Assembly: GCA_964036665.1 (NCBI GenBank)
Contig: OZ038530.1
Location: forward strand, 2,914,001 to 2,978,000
Reading direction: 5' to 3'
Length of the DNA: 64,000 nt
From: Gordius sp. MW1
Taxonomy: Eukaryota; Nematomorpha; Gordioida; Gordea; Gordiidae
Shown here one piece after another: positions 14,763 through 28,448 of the stretch. The notes below the pieces were generated by a model that made no database searches, was not told the origin of the DNA, and was given only the letters and a program-made list of their open reading frames with translations. A program made the translations under genes and the position numbers. Within the stretch, counting starts at the first letter, position 1, and each line of letters opens with the position of its first letter.

Positions 14763-17700
14763 GAATCGAAAAAAATAAATATTTTTACCTCAAAATTTTT
14801 CACATATTTTTCTTTCAACCGTATTCATCCGATGAAAGTTGTCGTTTTCAGACGTGGTTTCCATGATAAAAAGTAAAAATTTATCAGAATCAGAAAACTA
14901 TTACTTTGAAATCATGATCGCATAGTGCACTTTTGAAAAAATAAGCACTCACGTTGCGATACAACAAACTATTCGCAACAATAAAACGTTGTCTTTTGTC
15001 AAAATGATAGTTCTCGCAGCTTAAAACCTCTTTTCGGAAGTCAATCGAGGATAATAGGATTCTTAAATTGGCTTACTTTTATATATTTTTTCATGCTCTT
15101 TCACATAGAATTGACAAAAATAAATATTTTTACCTCAAAATTTTTCACATATTTTTCTTTGAACCGTATTCATCCGATGAAAGTTGTCGTTTTCAGACGT
15201 GGTTTCCATGATAAAAAGTAAAAATTTATCAGAATCAGAAAACTATTACTTTGAAATCGTGATCGCATAGTGCAGTTTTCAAAAATTAAGCACTCACGTT
15301 GCGATACAACAAACTAATCGCAACAATAAAACGTTTTCTTTTGTCAAAATGATAGTTCTCGCAGCTTAAAACCTCTTTTCGGAAGTCAATCGAGGATAAT
15401 AGGATTCTCAAATTGGCTTACTTTTATATATTTTTTCATGCTATTTCACATAGAATCGAAAAAAATAAATATTTTTACCTCAAAATTTTTCACATATTTT
15501 TCTTTGAACCGTAGTCATCCGATGACAGTTGTCGTTTTCAGACGTGGTTTCTATGATCCCAAATAAATATTTATCAGAATCAGAAAACTTTTACTTTGAA
15601 ATCATGATCGCATAGAGCAGTTTTCAAAAATTAAGCATTCACGTTGCGATACAACAAACTAATCGCAACAATAAAACGTTGTCTTTAAAATGATAGTTCT
15701 CGCAGCTTAAAACCTCTTTTCAGAATCCAATCGAGGATAATAGGATTCTCAAATTGGCTTACTTTTATATATTTTTTCATGCTATTTCACATAGAATCGA
15801 AAAAAATAAATATTTTTACCTCAAAATTTTTCACATATTTTTCTTTCAACCGTATTCATCCGATGAAAGTTGTCGTTTTCAGACGTGGTTTCCATGATAA
15901 AAAGTAAAAATTTCACAGAATCAGAAAACTATTACTTTGAAATCATGATCGCATAGTGCATTTTTGAAAAAATAAGCACTCACGTTGCGATACAACAAAC
16001 TATTCGCAACAATAAAACGTTGTCTTTTGTCAAAATGATAGTTCTCGCAGCTTAAAACCTCTTTTCGGAAGTCAATCGAGGATAATAGGATTCTCAAATT
16101 GGCTTACTTTTATATATTTTTTCATGCTATTTCACATAGAATCAAAAAAAATAAATATTTTTACCTCAAAATTTTTCACATATTTTTCTTTGAACCGTAG
16201 TCATCCGATGACAGTTGTCGTTTTCAGACGTGGTTTCTATGATCCCAAATAAAAATTTATCAGAATCAGAAAACTTTTACTTTGAAATCATGATCGCATA
16301 GAGCAGTTTTCAAAAATTAAGCATTCACGTTGCGATACAACAAACTAATCGCAACAATAAAACGTTGTCTTTAAAATGATAGTTCTCGCAGCTTAAAACC
16401 TCTTTTCAGAATCCAATCGAGGATAATAGGATTCTCAAATTGGCTTACTTTTATATATTTTTTCATGCTCTTTCACATAGAATCGAAAAAAATAAATATT
16501 TTTACCTCAAAATTTTTCACATATTTTTCTTTGAACCGTAATCATCCGATGAAAGTTGTCGTTTTCAGACGTGGTTTCCATGATAAAAAGTAAAAATTTA
16601 TCAGAATCAGAAAACTATTACTTTGAAATCATGATCGCATAGTGCATTTTTGAAAAAATAAGCACTCACGTTGCGATACAACAAACTATTCGCAACAATA
16701 AAACGTTGTCTTTTGTCAAAATGATAGTTCTCGCAGCTTAAAACCTCTTTTCGGAAGTCAATCGAGGATAATAGGATTCTCAAATTGGCTTACTTTTATA
16801 TATTTTTTCATGCTATTTCACATAGAATCGAAAAAAATAAATATTTTTACCTCAAAATTTTTCACATATTTTTCTTTCAACCGTATTCATCCGATGAAAG
16901 TTGTCGTTTTCAGACGTGGTTTCCATGATAAAAAGTAAAAATTTATCAGAATCAGAAAACTATTACTTTGAAATCATGATCGCATAGTGCACTTTTGAAA
17001 AAATAAGCACTCACGTTGCGATACAACAAACTATTCGCAACAATAAAACGTTGTCTTTTGTCAAAATGATAGTTCTCGCAGCTTAAAACCTCTTTTCGGA
17101 AGTCAATCGAGGATAATAGGATTCTCAAATTGGCTTACTTTTATATATTTTTTCATGCTCTTTCACATAGAATCGAAAAAAATTAATATTTTTACCTCAA
17201 AATTTTTCACATATTTTTCTTTGAACCGTAGTCATCAGATGAATGTTGTCGTTTTCAGACGTGGTTTCTATGATCCCAAATAAAAATTTATCAGAATCAG
17301 AAAACTTTTACTTTGAAATCATGATCGTATAGAGCAGTTTTCAAAAATTAAGCATTCACGTTGCGATACAACAAACTAATCGCAACAATAAAACGTTGTC
17401 TTTTGTCAAAATGATAGTTCTCGCAGCTTAAAACCTCTTTTCAGAAGTCAATCGAGGATAATAGGATTCTCAAATTGGCTTACTTTTATATATTTTTTCA
17501 TGCTATTTCACATAGAATCGAAAAAAATAAATATTTTTACCTCAAAATTTTTCACATATTTTACTTTCAACCGTATTCATCCGATGAAAGTTGTCGTTTT
17601 CAGACGTGGTTTCCATGATAAAAAAATCAGAAAACTATTACTTTGAAATCATGATCGCATAGTGCATTTTTGAAAAAATAAGCACTCACGTTGCGATACA

Positions 17701-19214
17701 ACAAACTATTCGCAACAATAAAACGTTGTCTTTTGTCAAAATGATAGTTCTCGCAGCTTAAAACCTCTTTTCGGAAGACAATCGAGGATAATAGGATTCT
17801 CAAATTGGCTTACTTTTATATATTTTTTCATGCTCTTTCAAATAGAATTGAAAAAAAAAAATATTTTTACCTCAAAATTTTTCACATATTTTTCTTTGAA
17901 CCGTATTCATCCGATGAAATTTGTCGTTTTCAGACCTGGTTTCCATGATAAAAAGTAAAAATTTATCAGAATCAGAAAACTATTACTTTGAAATCGTGAT
18001 CGCATAGTGCAGTTTTCAAAAATTAAGCACTCACGTTGCGATACAACAAACTATTCGCAACAATAAAACGTTGTCTTTTGTCAAAATGATAGTTCTCGCA
18101 GCTTAAAACCTCTTTTCGGAAGTCAATCGAGGATAATAGGATTCTCAAATTGGCTTACTTTAATATATTTTTTCATGCTCTTTCACATAGAATCGAAAAA
18201 AATAAATATTTTTACCTCAAAATTTTTCACATATTTTTCTTTGAACCGTAGTCATCCGATGACAGTTGTCGTTTTCAGACGTGGTTTCTATGATCCCAAA
18301 TAAAAATTTATCAGAATCAGAAAACTTTTACTTTGAAATCATGATCGCATAGAGCAGTTTTCAAAAATTAAGCATTCACGTTGCGATACAACAAACTAAT
18401 CGCAACAATAAAACGTTGTCTTTAAAATGATAGTTCTCGCAGCTTAAAACCTCTTTTCAGAATCCAATCGAGGATAATAGGATTCTCAAATTGGCTTACT
18501 TTTATATATTTTTTCATGCTCTTTCACATAGAATCGAAAAAAATAAATATTTTTACCTCAAAATTTTTCACATATTTTTCTTTGAACCGTATTCATCCGA
18601 TGAAAGTTGTCGTTTTCAGACGTGGTTTCCATGATAAAAAGTAAAAATTTATCAGAATCAGAAAACTATTACTTTGAAATTATGATCGCATAATGCAGTT
18701 TTCAAAAATTAAGCACTCACGTTGCGATACAACAAACTAATCGCAACAATAAAACGTTTTCTTTTGTCAAAATGATAGTTCTCGCAGCTTAAAACCTCTT
18801 TTCGGAAGTCAATCGAGGATAATAGGATTCTTAAATTGGCTTACTTTTTTATATTTTTTCATGCTCTTTCACATAGAATCGAAAAAAACAAATATTTTTA
18901 ACTCAAAATTTTTTACATATTTTTCTTAGAACCGTATTCATCCGATGAAAGTTGTCGTTTTCAGACGTGTTTTCCATGATAAAAAGTAAAAATTTATCAG
19001 AAAACTATAACTTTGAAATCATGATCGCATAGTGCAGTTTTCAAAAATTAAGCACTCACGTTGCGATACAACAAACTATTCGCAACAATAAAACGTTGTC
19101 TTTTGTCAAAATGATAGTTGTCGCAGCTTAAAACCTTATTTCGGAAGTCAATCGAGGATAATAGGATTCTCAAATTGGCTTACTTTTATATATTTTTTCA
19201 TGCTCTTTCACATA
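14763..19214 (+). repeat. Shuffled block B monomers (13 monomers)
   Basis: The monomers continue with the same subtypes as unit B in a less regular order. The first six (14763-16824) again sum to 2062 bp but have a different composition: a GTGCACTTTTG monomer at 14763, GAATTGACAAAA at 15108, then alternating GATCCC and CTATTCGC forms. The GTGCACTTTTG form recurs at 16825, exactly 2062 bp after 14763. The partner of 15108, expected next, is absent here but present in block 2 at 56231. A 330-bp monomer at 17515 and a divergent one at 18876 (ATTTTTAACTC, TTTTACAT) also occur. Confidence 0.75.
17515..17844 (+). repeat. Shortened 330-bp monomer (internal deletion)
   Basis: Here the usual segment GATAAAAAGTAAAAATTTAT followed by CAGAATCAG is reduced to GATAAAAAAATCAG near 17618-17631, a loss of about 15 bp between short A-rich repeats. 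The same deletion is present in the equivalent monomer of block 2 near 57026. It therefore predates the 37-kb duplication and marks positional equivalence. Confidence 0.85.
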
Positions 19215-22200
19215 GAATTGAAAAAAATAAATATTTTTACCTCAAAATTTATCACATATGATTCATCCGATGAAAGTTGTCGTTTTCAGACGTGGTTTCC
19301 ATGATAAAAAGTAAAAATTTATCAGAATCAGAAAACTATTACTTTGAAATCATGATCGCATAATGCAGTTTTCAAAAATTAAGCACTCACGTTGCGATAC
19401 AACACACTAATCGCAACAATAAAACGTTTTCTTTTGTCAAAATGATAGTTCTCGCAGCTTAAAACCTCTTTTCGGAAGTCAATCGAGGATAATAGGATTC
19501 TCAAATTGGCTTACTTTTATATATTTTTTCATGCTCTTTCACATAGAATCGAAAAAAATAAATATTTTTACCTCAAAATTTTTCACATATTTTTCTAGAA
19601 CCGTATTCATCCGATGAAAGTTGTCGTTTTCAGACGTGTTTTCCATGATAAAAAGTAAAAATTTATCAGAATCAGAAAACTATAACTTTGAAATCATGAT
19701 CGCATAGTGCAGTTTTCAAAAATTAAGCACTCACGTTGCGATACAACAAACTATTCGCAACAATAAAACGTTGTCTTTTGTCAAAATGATAGTTCTCGCA
19801 GCTTAAAACCTCTTTTCGGAAGTCAATCGAGGATAATAGGGTTCTCAAATTGGCTTACTTTTATATATTTTTTTATGCTCTTTCACATAGAATCGAAAAA
19901 AATAAATATTTTTACCTCAAAATTTTTCACATATTTTTCTTTGAACCGTAGTCATCCGATGACAGTTGTCGTTTTCAGACGTGGTTTCTATGATCCCAAA
20001 TAAAAATTTATCAGAATCAGAAAACTTTTACTTTGAAATCATGATCGCATAGAGCAGTTTTCAAAAATTAAGCATTCACGTTGCGATACAACAAACTAAT
20101 CGCAACAATAAAACGTTGTCTTTAAAATGATAGTTCTCGCAGCTTAAAACCTCTTTTCAGAATCCAATCGAGGATAATAGGATTCTCAAATTGGCTTACT
20201 TTTATATATCTTTTCATGCTCTTTCACATAGAATCGAAAAAAATAAATATTTTTACCTCAAAATTTTTCACATATTTTTCTTTGAACCGTATTCATCCGA
20301 TGAAAGTTGTCGTTTTCAGACGTGGTTTCCATGATAAAAAGTAAAAATTTATCAGAATCAGAAAACTATTACTTTGAAATCATGATCGCATAATGCAGTT
20401 TTCAAAAATTAAGCACTCACGTTGCGATACAACAAACTAATCGCAACAATAAAACGTTTTCTTTTGTCAAAATGATTGTTCTCGCAGCTTAAAACCTCTT
20501 TTCGGAAGTCAATCGAGGATAATAGGATTCTCAAATTGGCTTACTTTTATATATTTTTTCATGCTCTTTCACATAGAATCGAAAAAAATAAATATTTTTA
20601 CCTCAAAATTTTTCACATATTTTTCTTTGAACCGTATTCATCCGATGAAAGTTGTCGTTTTCAGACGTGGTTTCTATGATCCCAAATAAAAATTTATCAG
20701 AATCAGAAAAATTTTACTTTGAAATCATGATCGTATAGAGCAGTTTTCAAAAATTAAGCATTCACGTTGCGATACAACAAACTAATCGCAACAATAAAAC
20801 GTTGTCTTTAAAATGATAGTTCTCGCAGCTTAAAACCTCTTTGCGGAAGTCAATCAAGGATAATAGGATTCTCAAATTGGCTTACTTTTATATATTTTTT
20901 CAAGCTCTTTCACATAGAATCGAAAAAAATAAATCTTTTTACCTCAAAATTTTTCACATTTTTTTCTTTCAACCGTATTCATCCTATGAAAGTTGTCGTT
21001 TTCAGACGTGGTTTCCATGATAAAAAGTAAAAACTTATCAGAATCAGAGAACTATTACTTTGAAATCATGATCGCATAAACCAGTTTTCAAAAATTAAGC
21101 AATCACGTTGCGATACAACAAACTAATCGCAACAACCTTGTCTTTTGTCAAAATGATAGTTCTCGCAGCTTAAAACTTCTTTTCGGAAGTCAATCGAGGA
21201 TAATAGGATTCTCAAATTGTCTTACTTTTATATATTTTTTCAAGCTCTTTCACATAGAATCAGAAAAAAATAAATATTTTTATCTCAAAACTTTTCACAT
21301 TTTTTTCTTTCAACCGTATTCATCCTATGAAAGTTGTCTTTTCAGACGTGGTTTCCATGATAAAAAGTAAAAACTTATCAGAATCAGAGAACTATTACTT
21401 TAAAATCATGATCGCATAGACCAGTTTTCAAAAATTAAGCAATCACGTTGCGATACAACAAACTAATCGCAACAACAAAACCTTGTCTTTTGTCAAAATG
21501 ATAGTTCTCGCAGCTTAAAACTTCTTTTCGGAAGTCAATCGAGGATAATAAGATTCTCAAATTGGCTTACTTTTATATATATTTTTACGCTCTTTCACAT
21601 AGAATGGAAAAAATAAATATTTTTACCTCAAAATTTTTCACATATTTTTCTTTCAACCGTATTCATCCTATGAAAGTTGTCGTTTTCAGACGTGGTTTCC
21701 ATGATAAAAAGTATAAACTTATCAGAATCAGAGAACTATTACTTTGAAATCATGATCGCATAGAGCAGTTTTCAAAAGTTAAGCATTCACGTTGCGATAC
21801 AACAAACTAATCGCAACAATAAAACGTTGTCTTTAAAATGATAGTTCTCGCAGCTTAAAACCTCTTTTCGGAAGTCAATCGAGTATAATAGGATTCTCAA
21901 ATTGGTTTCCTTTTATATATTTTTTAGAGCTCTTTCACATAGAATCGAAAAAAATAAATCTTTTGACCTCAAAATTTTTCTCATTTTTTTCTTTCAACCG
22001 TATGCATCCCATGTAAGTTGTCGTTTTCAGACGTGGTTTCCATGATAAAAAGTAAAAATTTATCAGAATCAGAAAACTATTACTTTGAAATCATGATCGC
22101 ATACGCAGTTTTCAAAAATTAAGCACTCACGTTGCGATACAACAAACTAATCGCAACAATAAAACGTTGTCTTTTGTCAAAATATAGTTCTTGCAGCTTA

Positions 22201-22629
22201 AAACCTCTTTTCCGAAGTCAATCGAGGATAATAGGATTCTCAAATTGGCTTACTTTTATATATTTTTTCATGCTCTTTCACATAGAATTGAAAAAAATAA
22301 ATATTTTTACCTCAAAATTAAAAACATATTTTTCTTTGAACAGTATTCATCCGATGCAAGTTGTTGTTTTCAGACGTGGTTTCTATGATCCCAATTAAAA
22401 ATTTATTAGAATCTAAAAACTATTACTTTGAAATCATGATCGCATAGAGCAGTTTTCAAAAATTAAGCACTCACGTTGCGATACAACAAACTAATCGCAA
22501 CAATAAAACGTTGTCTTTTGTCAAAATGATAGTTGTCGCAGCTTAAAACCTTATTTCGGAAGTCAATCGAGGATAATAGGATTCTACAATTGGCTTACTT
22601 TTATATATTTTTTCATGCTCTTTCACATA
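19215..22629 (+). repeat. 10-monomer (3415-bp) unit C, copy 1
   Basis: Ten monomers start at 19215, 19546, 19890, 20231, 20576, 20917, 21257, 21602, 21942 and 22285. The first is short (331 bp): TTTATCACATATGATTCATC has lost the stretch that normally carries TTTTTCTTTGAACCG. Monomers 20917-22284 are the four-monomer cassette also found in units A and D. The monomer ending at 22629 joins copy 2. Rare shared variants include AATAAGATTC near 21548 and ATATATATTTTTACGC near 21576. Confidence 0.87.
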
Positions 22630-25600
22630 GAATTGAAAAAAATAAATATTTTTACCTCAAAATTTATCACATATGATTCATCCGATGAAAGTTGTCGTTT
22701 TCAGACGTGGTTTCCATGATAAAAAGTAAAAATTTATCAGAATCAGAAAACTATTACTTTGAAATCATGATCGCATAATGCAGTTTTCAAAAATTAAGCA
22801 CTCACGTTGCGATACAACACACTAATCGCAACAATAAAACGTTTTCTTTTGTCAAAATGATAGTTCTCGCAGCTTAAAACCTCTTTTCGGAAGTCAATCG
22901 AGGATAATAGGATTCTCAAATTGGCTTACTTTTATATATTTTTTCATGCTCTTTCACATAGAATCGAAAAAAATAAATATTTTTACCTCAAAATTTTTCA
23001 CATATTTTTCTAGAACCGTATTCATCCGATGAAAGTTGTCGTTTTCAGACGTGTTTTCCATGATAAAAAGTAAAAATTTATCAGAATCAGAAAACTATAA
23101 CTTTGAAATCATGATCGCATAGTGCAGTTTTCAAAAATTAAGCACTCACGTTGCGATACAACAAACTATTCGCAACAATAAAACGTTGTCTTTTGTCAAA
23201 ATGATAGTTCTCGCAGCTTAAAACCTCTTTTCGGAAGTCAATCGAGGATAATAGGGTTCTCAAATTGGCTTACTTTTATATATTTTTTTATGCTCTTTCA
23301 CATAGAATCGAAAAAAATAAATATTTTTACCTCAAAATTTTTCACATATTTTTCTTTGAACCGTAGTCATCCGATGACAGTTGTCGTTTTCAGACGTGGT
23401 TTCTATGATCCCAAATAAAAATTTATCAGAATCAGAAAACTTTTACTTTGAAATCATGATCGCATAGAGCAGTTTTCAAAAATTAAGCATTCACGTTGCG
23501 ATACAACAAACTAATCGCAACAATAAAACGTTGTCTTTAAAATGATAGTTCTCGCAGCTTAAAACCTCTTTTCAGAATCCAATCGAGGATAATAGGATTC
23601 TCAAATTGGCTTACTTTTATATATCTTTTCATGCTCTTTCACATAGAATCGAAAAAAATAAATATTTTTACCTCAAAATTTTTCACATATTTTTCTTTGA
23701 ACCGTATTCATCCGATGAAAGTTGTCGTTTTCAGACGTGGTTTCCATGATAAAAAGTAAAAATTTATCAGAATCAGAAAACTATTACTTTGAAATCATGA
23801 TCGCATAATGCAGTTTTCAAAAATTAAGCACTCACGTTGCGATACAACAAACTAATCGCAACAATAAAACGTTTTCTTTTGTCAAAATGATTGTTCTCGC
23901 AGCTTAAAACCTCTTTTCGGAAGTCAATCGAGGATAATAGGATTCTCAAATTGGCTTACTTTTATATATTTTTTCATGCTCTTTCACATAGAATCGAAAA
24001 AAATAAATATTTTTACCTCAAAATTTTTCACATATTTTTCTTTGAACCGTATTCATCCGATGAAAGTTGTCGTTTTCAGACGTGGTTTCTATGATCCCAA
24101 ATAAAAATTTATCAGAATCAGAAAAATTTTACTTTGAAATCATGATCGTATAGAGCAGTTTTCAAAAATTAAGCATTCACGTTGCGATACAACAAACTAA
24201 TCGCAACAATAAAACGTTGTCTTTAAAATGATAGTTCTCGCAGCTTAAAACCTCTTTGCGGAAGTCAATCAAGGATAATAGGATTCTCAAATTGGCTTAC
24301 TTTTATATATTTTTTCAAGCTCTTTCACATAGAATCGAAAAAAATAAATCTTTTTACCTCAAAATTTTTCACATTTTTTTCTTTCAACCGTATTCATCCT
24401 ATGAAAGTTGTCGTTTTCAGACGTGGTTTCCATGATAAAAAGTAAAAACTTATCAGAATCAGAGAACTATTACTTTGAAATCATGATCGCATAAACCAGT
24501 TTTCAAAAATTAAGCAATCACGTTGCGATACAACAAACTAATCGCAACAACCTTGTCTTTTGTCAAAATGATAGTTCTCGCAGCTTAAAACTTCTTTTCG
24601 GAAGTCAATCGAGGATAATAGGATTCTCAAATTGTCTTACTTTTATATATTTTTTCAAGCTCTTTCACATAGAATCAGAAAAAAATAAATATTTTTATCT
24701 CAAAACTTTTCACATTTTTTTCTTTCAACCGTATTCATCCTATGAAAGTTGTCTTTTCAGACGTGGTTTCCATGATAAAAAGTAAAAACTTATCAGAATC
24801 AGAGAACTATTACTTTAAAATCATGATCGCATAGACCAGTTTTCAAAAATTAAGCAATCACGTTGCGATACAACAAACTAATCGCAACAACAAAACCTTG
24901 TCTTTTGTCAAAATGATAGTTCTCGCAGCTTAAAACTTCTTTTCGGAAGTCAATCGAGGATAATAAGATTCTCAAATTGGCTTACTTTTATATATATTTT
25001 TACGCTCTTTCACATAGAATGGAAAAAATAAATATTTTTACCTCAAAATTTTTCACATATTTTTCTTTCAACCGTATTCATCCTATGAAAGTTGTCGTTT
25101 TCAGACGTGGTTTCCATGATAAAAAGTATAAACTTATCAGAATCAGAGAACTATTACTTTGAAATCATGATCGCATAGAGCAGTTTTCAAAAGTTAAGCA
25201 TTCACGTTGCGATACAACAAACTAATCGCAACAATAAAACGTTGTCTTTAAAATGATAGTTCTCGCAGCTTAAAACCTCTTTTCGGAAGTCAATCGAGTA
25301 TAATAGGATTCTCAAATTGGTTTCCTTTTATATATTTTTTAGAGCTCTTTCACATAGAATCGAAAAAAATAAATCTTTTGACCTCAAAATTTTTCTCATT
25401 TTTTTCTTTCAACCGTATGCATCCCATGTAAGTTGTCGTTTTCAGACGTGGTTTCCATGATAAAAAGTAAAAATTTATCAGAATCAGAAAACTATTACTT
25501 TGAAATCATGATCGCATACGCAGTTTTCAAAAATTAAGCACTCACGTTGCGATACAACAAACTAATCGCAACAATAAAACGTTGTCTTTTGTCAAAATAT

Positions 25601-26044
25601 AGTTCTTGCAGCTTAAAACCTCTTTTCCGAAGTCAATCGAGGATAATAGGATTCTCAAATTGGCTTACTTTTATATATTTTTTCATGCTCTTTCACATAG
25701 AATTGAAAAAAATAAATATTTTTACCTCAAAATTAAAAACATATTTTTCTTTGAACAGTATTCATCCGATGCAAGTTGTTGTTTTCAGACGTGGTTTCTA
25801 TGATCCCAATTAAAAATTTATTAGAATCTAAAAACTATTACTTTGAAATCATGATCGCATAGAGCAGTTTTCAAAAATTAAGCACTCACGTTGCGATACA
25901 ACAAACTAATCGCAACAATAAAACGTTGTCTTTTGTCAAAATGATAGTTCTCGCAGCTTAAAACCTCTTTTCGGAAGTCAATCGAGGATATTAGGATTCT
26001 CAAATTAACTTACTTTTATATATTTTTTCATGCTCTTTCACATA
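22630..26044 (+). repeat. 10-monomer (3415-bp) unit C, copy 2
   Basis: This is a near-exact tandem copy of 19215-22629 at +3415 bp. It shares rare variants such as TAGTTGTCGC with AAACCTTATTTCGG (19117-19144 and 22532-22559). The crossover lies between 22495 and 22534: just left the sequence is of the CTAATCGC type, and just right it takes the TAGTTGTCGC type. A private change, ATTCTACAATTGG, sits at about 22581, where copy 1 has ATTCTCAAATTGG. Block 2 carries this unit only once. Confidence 0.87.
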
Positions 26045-26389
26045 GAATTGAAAAAAATAAATATTTTTACCTCAAAATTTTTCACATACTTTTCTTTGAA
26101 CCGTAGTCATCCGATGAAAGTTGTGGTGTTCAGACGTGGTTTCTATGATCCCAAGTAAAAATTTATCAGAATCTAAAAACTATTACTTTGAAATCATGAT
26201 CGCATAGAGCAGTTTTCAAAAATTAAGCACTCACGTTGCGATACAACAAACTAATCGCAACAATGAAACGTTGTCTTTTGTCAAAATGATAGTTCTCGCA
26301 GCTTAAAACCTCTTTTCAGAAGTCAATCGAGGATAATAGGATTCTCAAATTGGCTTACTTTTATATATTTTTTCATGCTCTTTCACATA
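26045..26389 (+). repeat. Linker monomer with GTGGTGTTCAGAC variant
   Basis: A 345-bp GAATTG monomer with CATACTTTTC, TTGTGGTGTTCAGAC at 26121 and GATCCCAAGT. The same monomer is found at 29468 and 35627 in unit D, and at 62036 in block 2. Together with the preceding AATTAAAAACAT monomer it is a two-monomer segment shared by units C and D. Confidence 0.8.
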
Positions 26390-28108
26390 GAATCAGAAAA
26401 AAATAAATATTTTTATCTCAAAACTTTTCACATTTTTTTCTTTCAACCGTATTCATCCTATGAAAGTTGTCTTTTCAGACGTGGTTTCCATGATAAAAAA
26501 TAAAAATTTATCAGAATCTGAAAACTTTTACTTTGAAATCATGATCGTATAGAGCAGTTTTCAAAAATTAAGCATTCACGTTGCGATACAACAAACTAAT
26601 CGCAACAATAAAACGTTGTCTTTTGTCAAAAGGATAGTTCTCGCAGCTTAAAACCTCTTTTCAGAAGTCAATCGAGGATAATAGGATTCTCAAATTGGCT
26701 TACTTTTATATATTTTTTCATGCTATTTCACATAGAATCGAAAAAAATAAATATTTTTACCTCAAAATTTTTCACATATTTTTCTTTCAACCGTATTCAT
26801 CCGATGAAAGTTGTCGTTTTCAGACGTGGTTTCCATGATAAAAAGTAAAAATTTATCAGAATCAGAAAACTATTACTTTGAAATCATGATCGCATAGTGC
26901 ATTTTTGAAAAATTAAGCACTCACGTTGCGATACAACAAACTATTCGCAACAATAAAACGTTGTCTTTTGTCAAAATGATAGTTCTCGCAGCTTAAAACC
27001 TCTTTTCGGAAGTCAATCGAGGATAATAGGATTCTCAAATTGGCTTACTTTTATATATTTTTTCATGCTCTTTCACATAGAATTGAAAAAAATAAATATT
27101 TTTACCTCAAAATTTTTCACATATTTTTCATTGAACCGTATTCATCCGATGAAAGTTGTCGTTTTCAGACGTGGTTTCTATGATCCCAAATAAAAATTTA
27201 TCAGAATCAGAAAACTATTACTTTGAAATCATGATCGCATAGTGCTTTTTTGAAAAATTAATCACTCACGTTGCGATACAACAAACTAATCGCAACAATA
27301 AAACGTTTTCTTTTGTCAAAATGATAGTTCTCGCAGCTTAAAACCTCTTTGCGGAAGTCAATCGAGGATAAAAGGATTCTCAATTGGCTTACTTTTATAT
27401 ATTTTTTCAAGCTCTTTCACATAGAATCGAAAAAAATAAATCTTTTTACCTCAAAATTTTTCACATTTTTTTCTTTCAACCGTATTCATCCTATGAAAGT
27501 TGTCGTTTTCAGACGTGGTTTCCATGATAAAAAGTAAAAACTTATCAGAATCAGAGAACTATTACTTTGAAATCATGATCGCATAAACCAGTTTTCAAAA
27601 AGTAAGCAATCACGTTGCGATACAACAAACTAATCACAACAACCTTGTCTTTTGTCAAAATGATAGTTCTCGCAGCTTAAAACTTCTTTTCGGAAGTCAA
27701 TCGAGGATAATAGGATTCTCAAATTGTCTTACTTTTATATATTTTTTCAAGCACTTTCACATAGAATCAGAAAAAAATAAATATTTTTATCTCAAAACTT
27801 TTCACATTTTTTTCTTTCAACCGTATTCATCCTATGAAAGTTGTCTTTTCAGACGTGGTTTCCATGATAAAAAGTAAAAACTTATCAGAATCAGAGAACT
27901 ATTACTTTAAAATCATGATCGCATAGACCAGTTTTCAAAAATTAAGCAATCACGTTGCGATACAACAAACTAATCGCAACAACAAAACCTTGTCTTTTGT
28001 CAAAATGATAGTTCTCGCAGCTTAAAACTTCTTTTCGGAAGTCAATCGAGGATAATAGGATTCTCAAATTGGCTTACTTTTATATATTTTTTTACGCTCT
28101 TTCACATA

Positions 28109-28448
28109 GAATGGAAAAAATAAATATTTTTACCTCAAAATTTTTCACATATTTTTCTTTCAACCGTATTCATCCTATGAAAGTTGTCGTTTTCAGACGT
28201 GGTTTCCATGATAAAAAGTATAAACTTATCAGAATCAGAGAACTATTACTTTGAAATCATGATCGCATAGAGCAGTTTTCAAAAGTTAAGCATTCACGTT
28301 GCGATACAACAAACTAATCGCAACAATAAAACGTTGTCTTTAAAATGATAGTTCTCGCAGCTTAAAACCTCTTTTCGGAAGTCAATCGAGTATAATAGGA
28401 TTCTCAAATTGGTTTCCTTTTATATATTTTTTAGAGCTCTTTCACATA
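28109..28448 (+). repeat. Exemplar of the GAATGG monomer subtype (340 bp)
   Basis: Linked variants define this subtype: GAATGG with A6, CATCCTATGAAAG, GTATAAACTTATC, CAGAGAACTATTAC, AGAGCAGTTTTCAAAAGTT, GCATTCACG and the 4-bp-deleted GTCTTTAAAATG. Most copies are followed by a TTTTTAGAGCTC tail. Equivalent monomers lie at 2398, 8234, 21602, 25017, 33254, 34268, 39412, 45233 and 61008. Confidence 0.8.
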
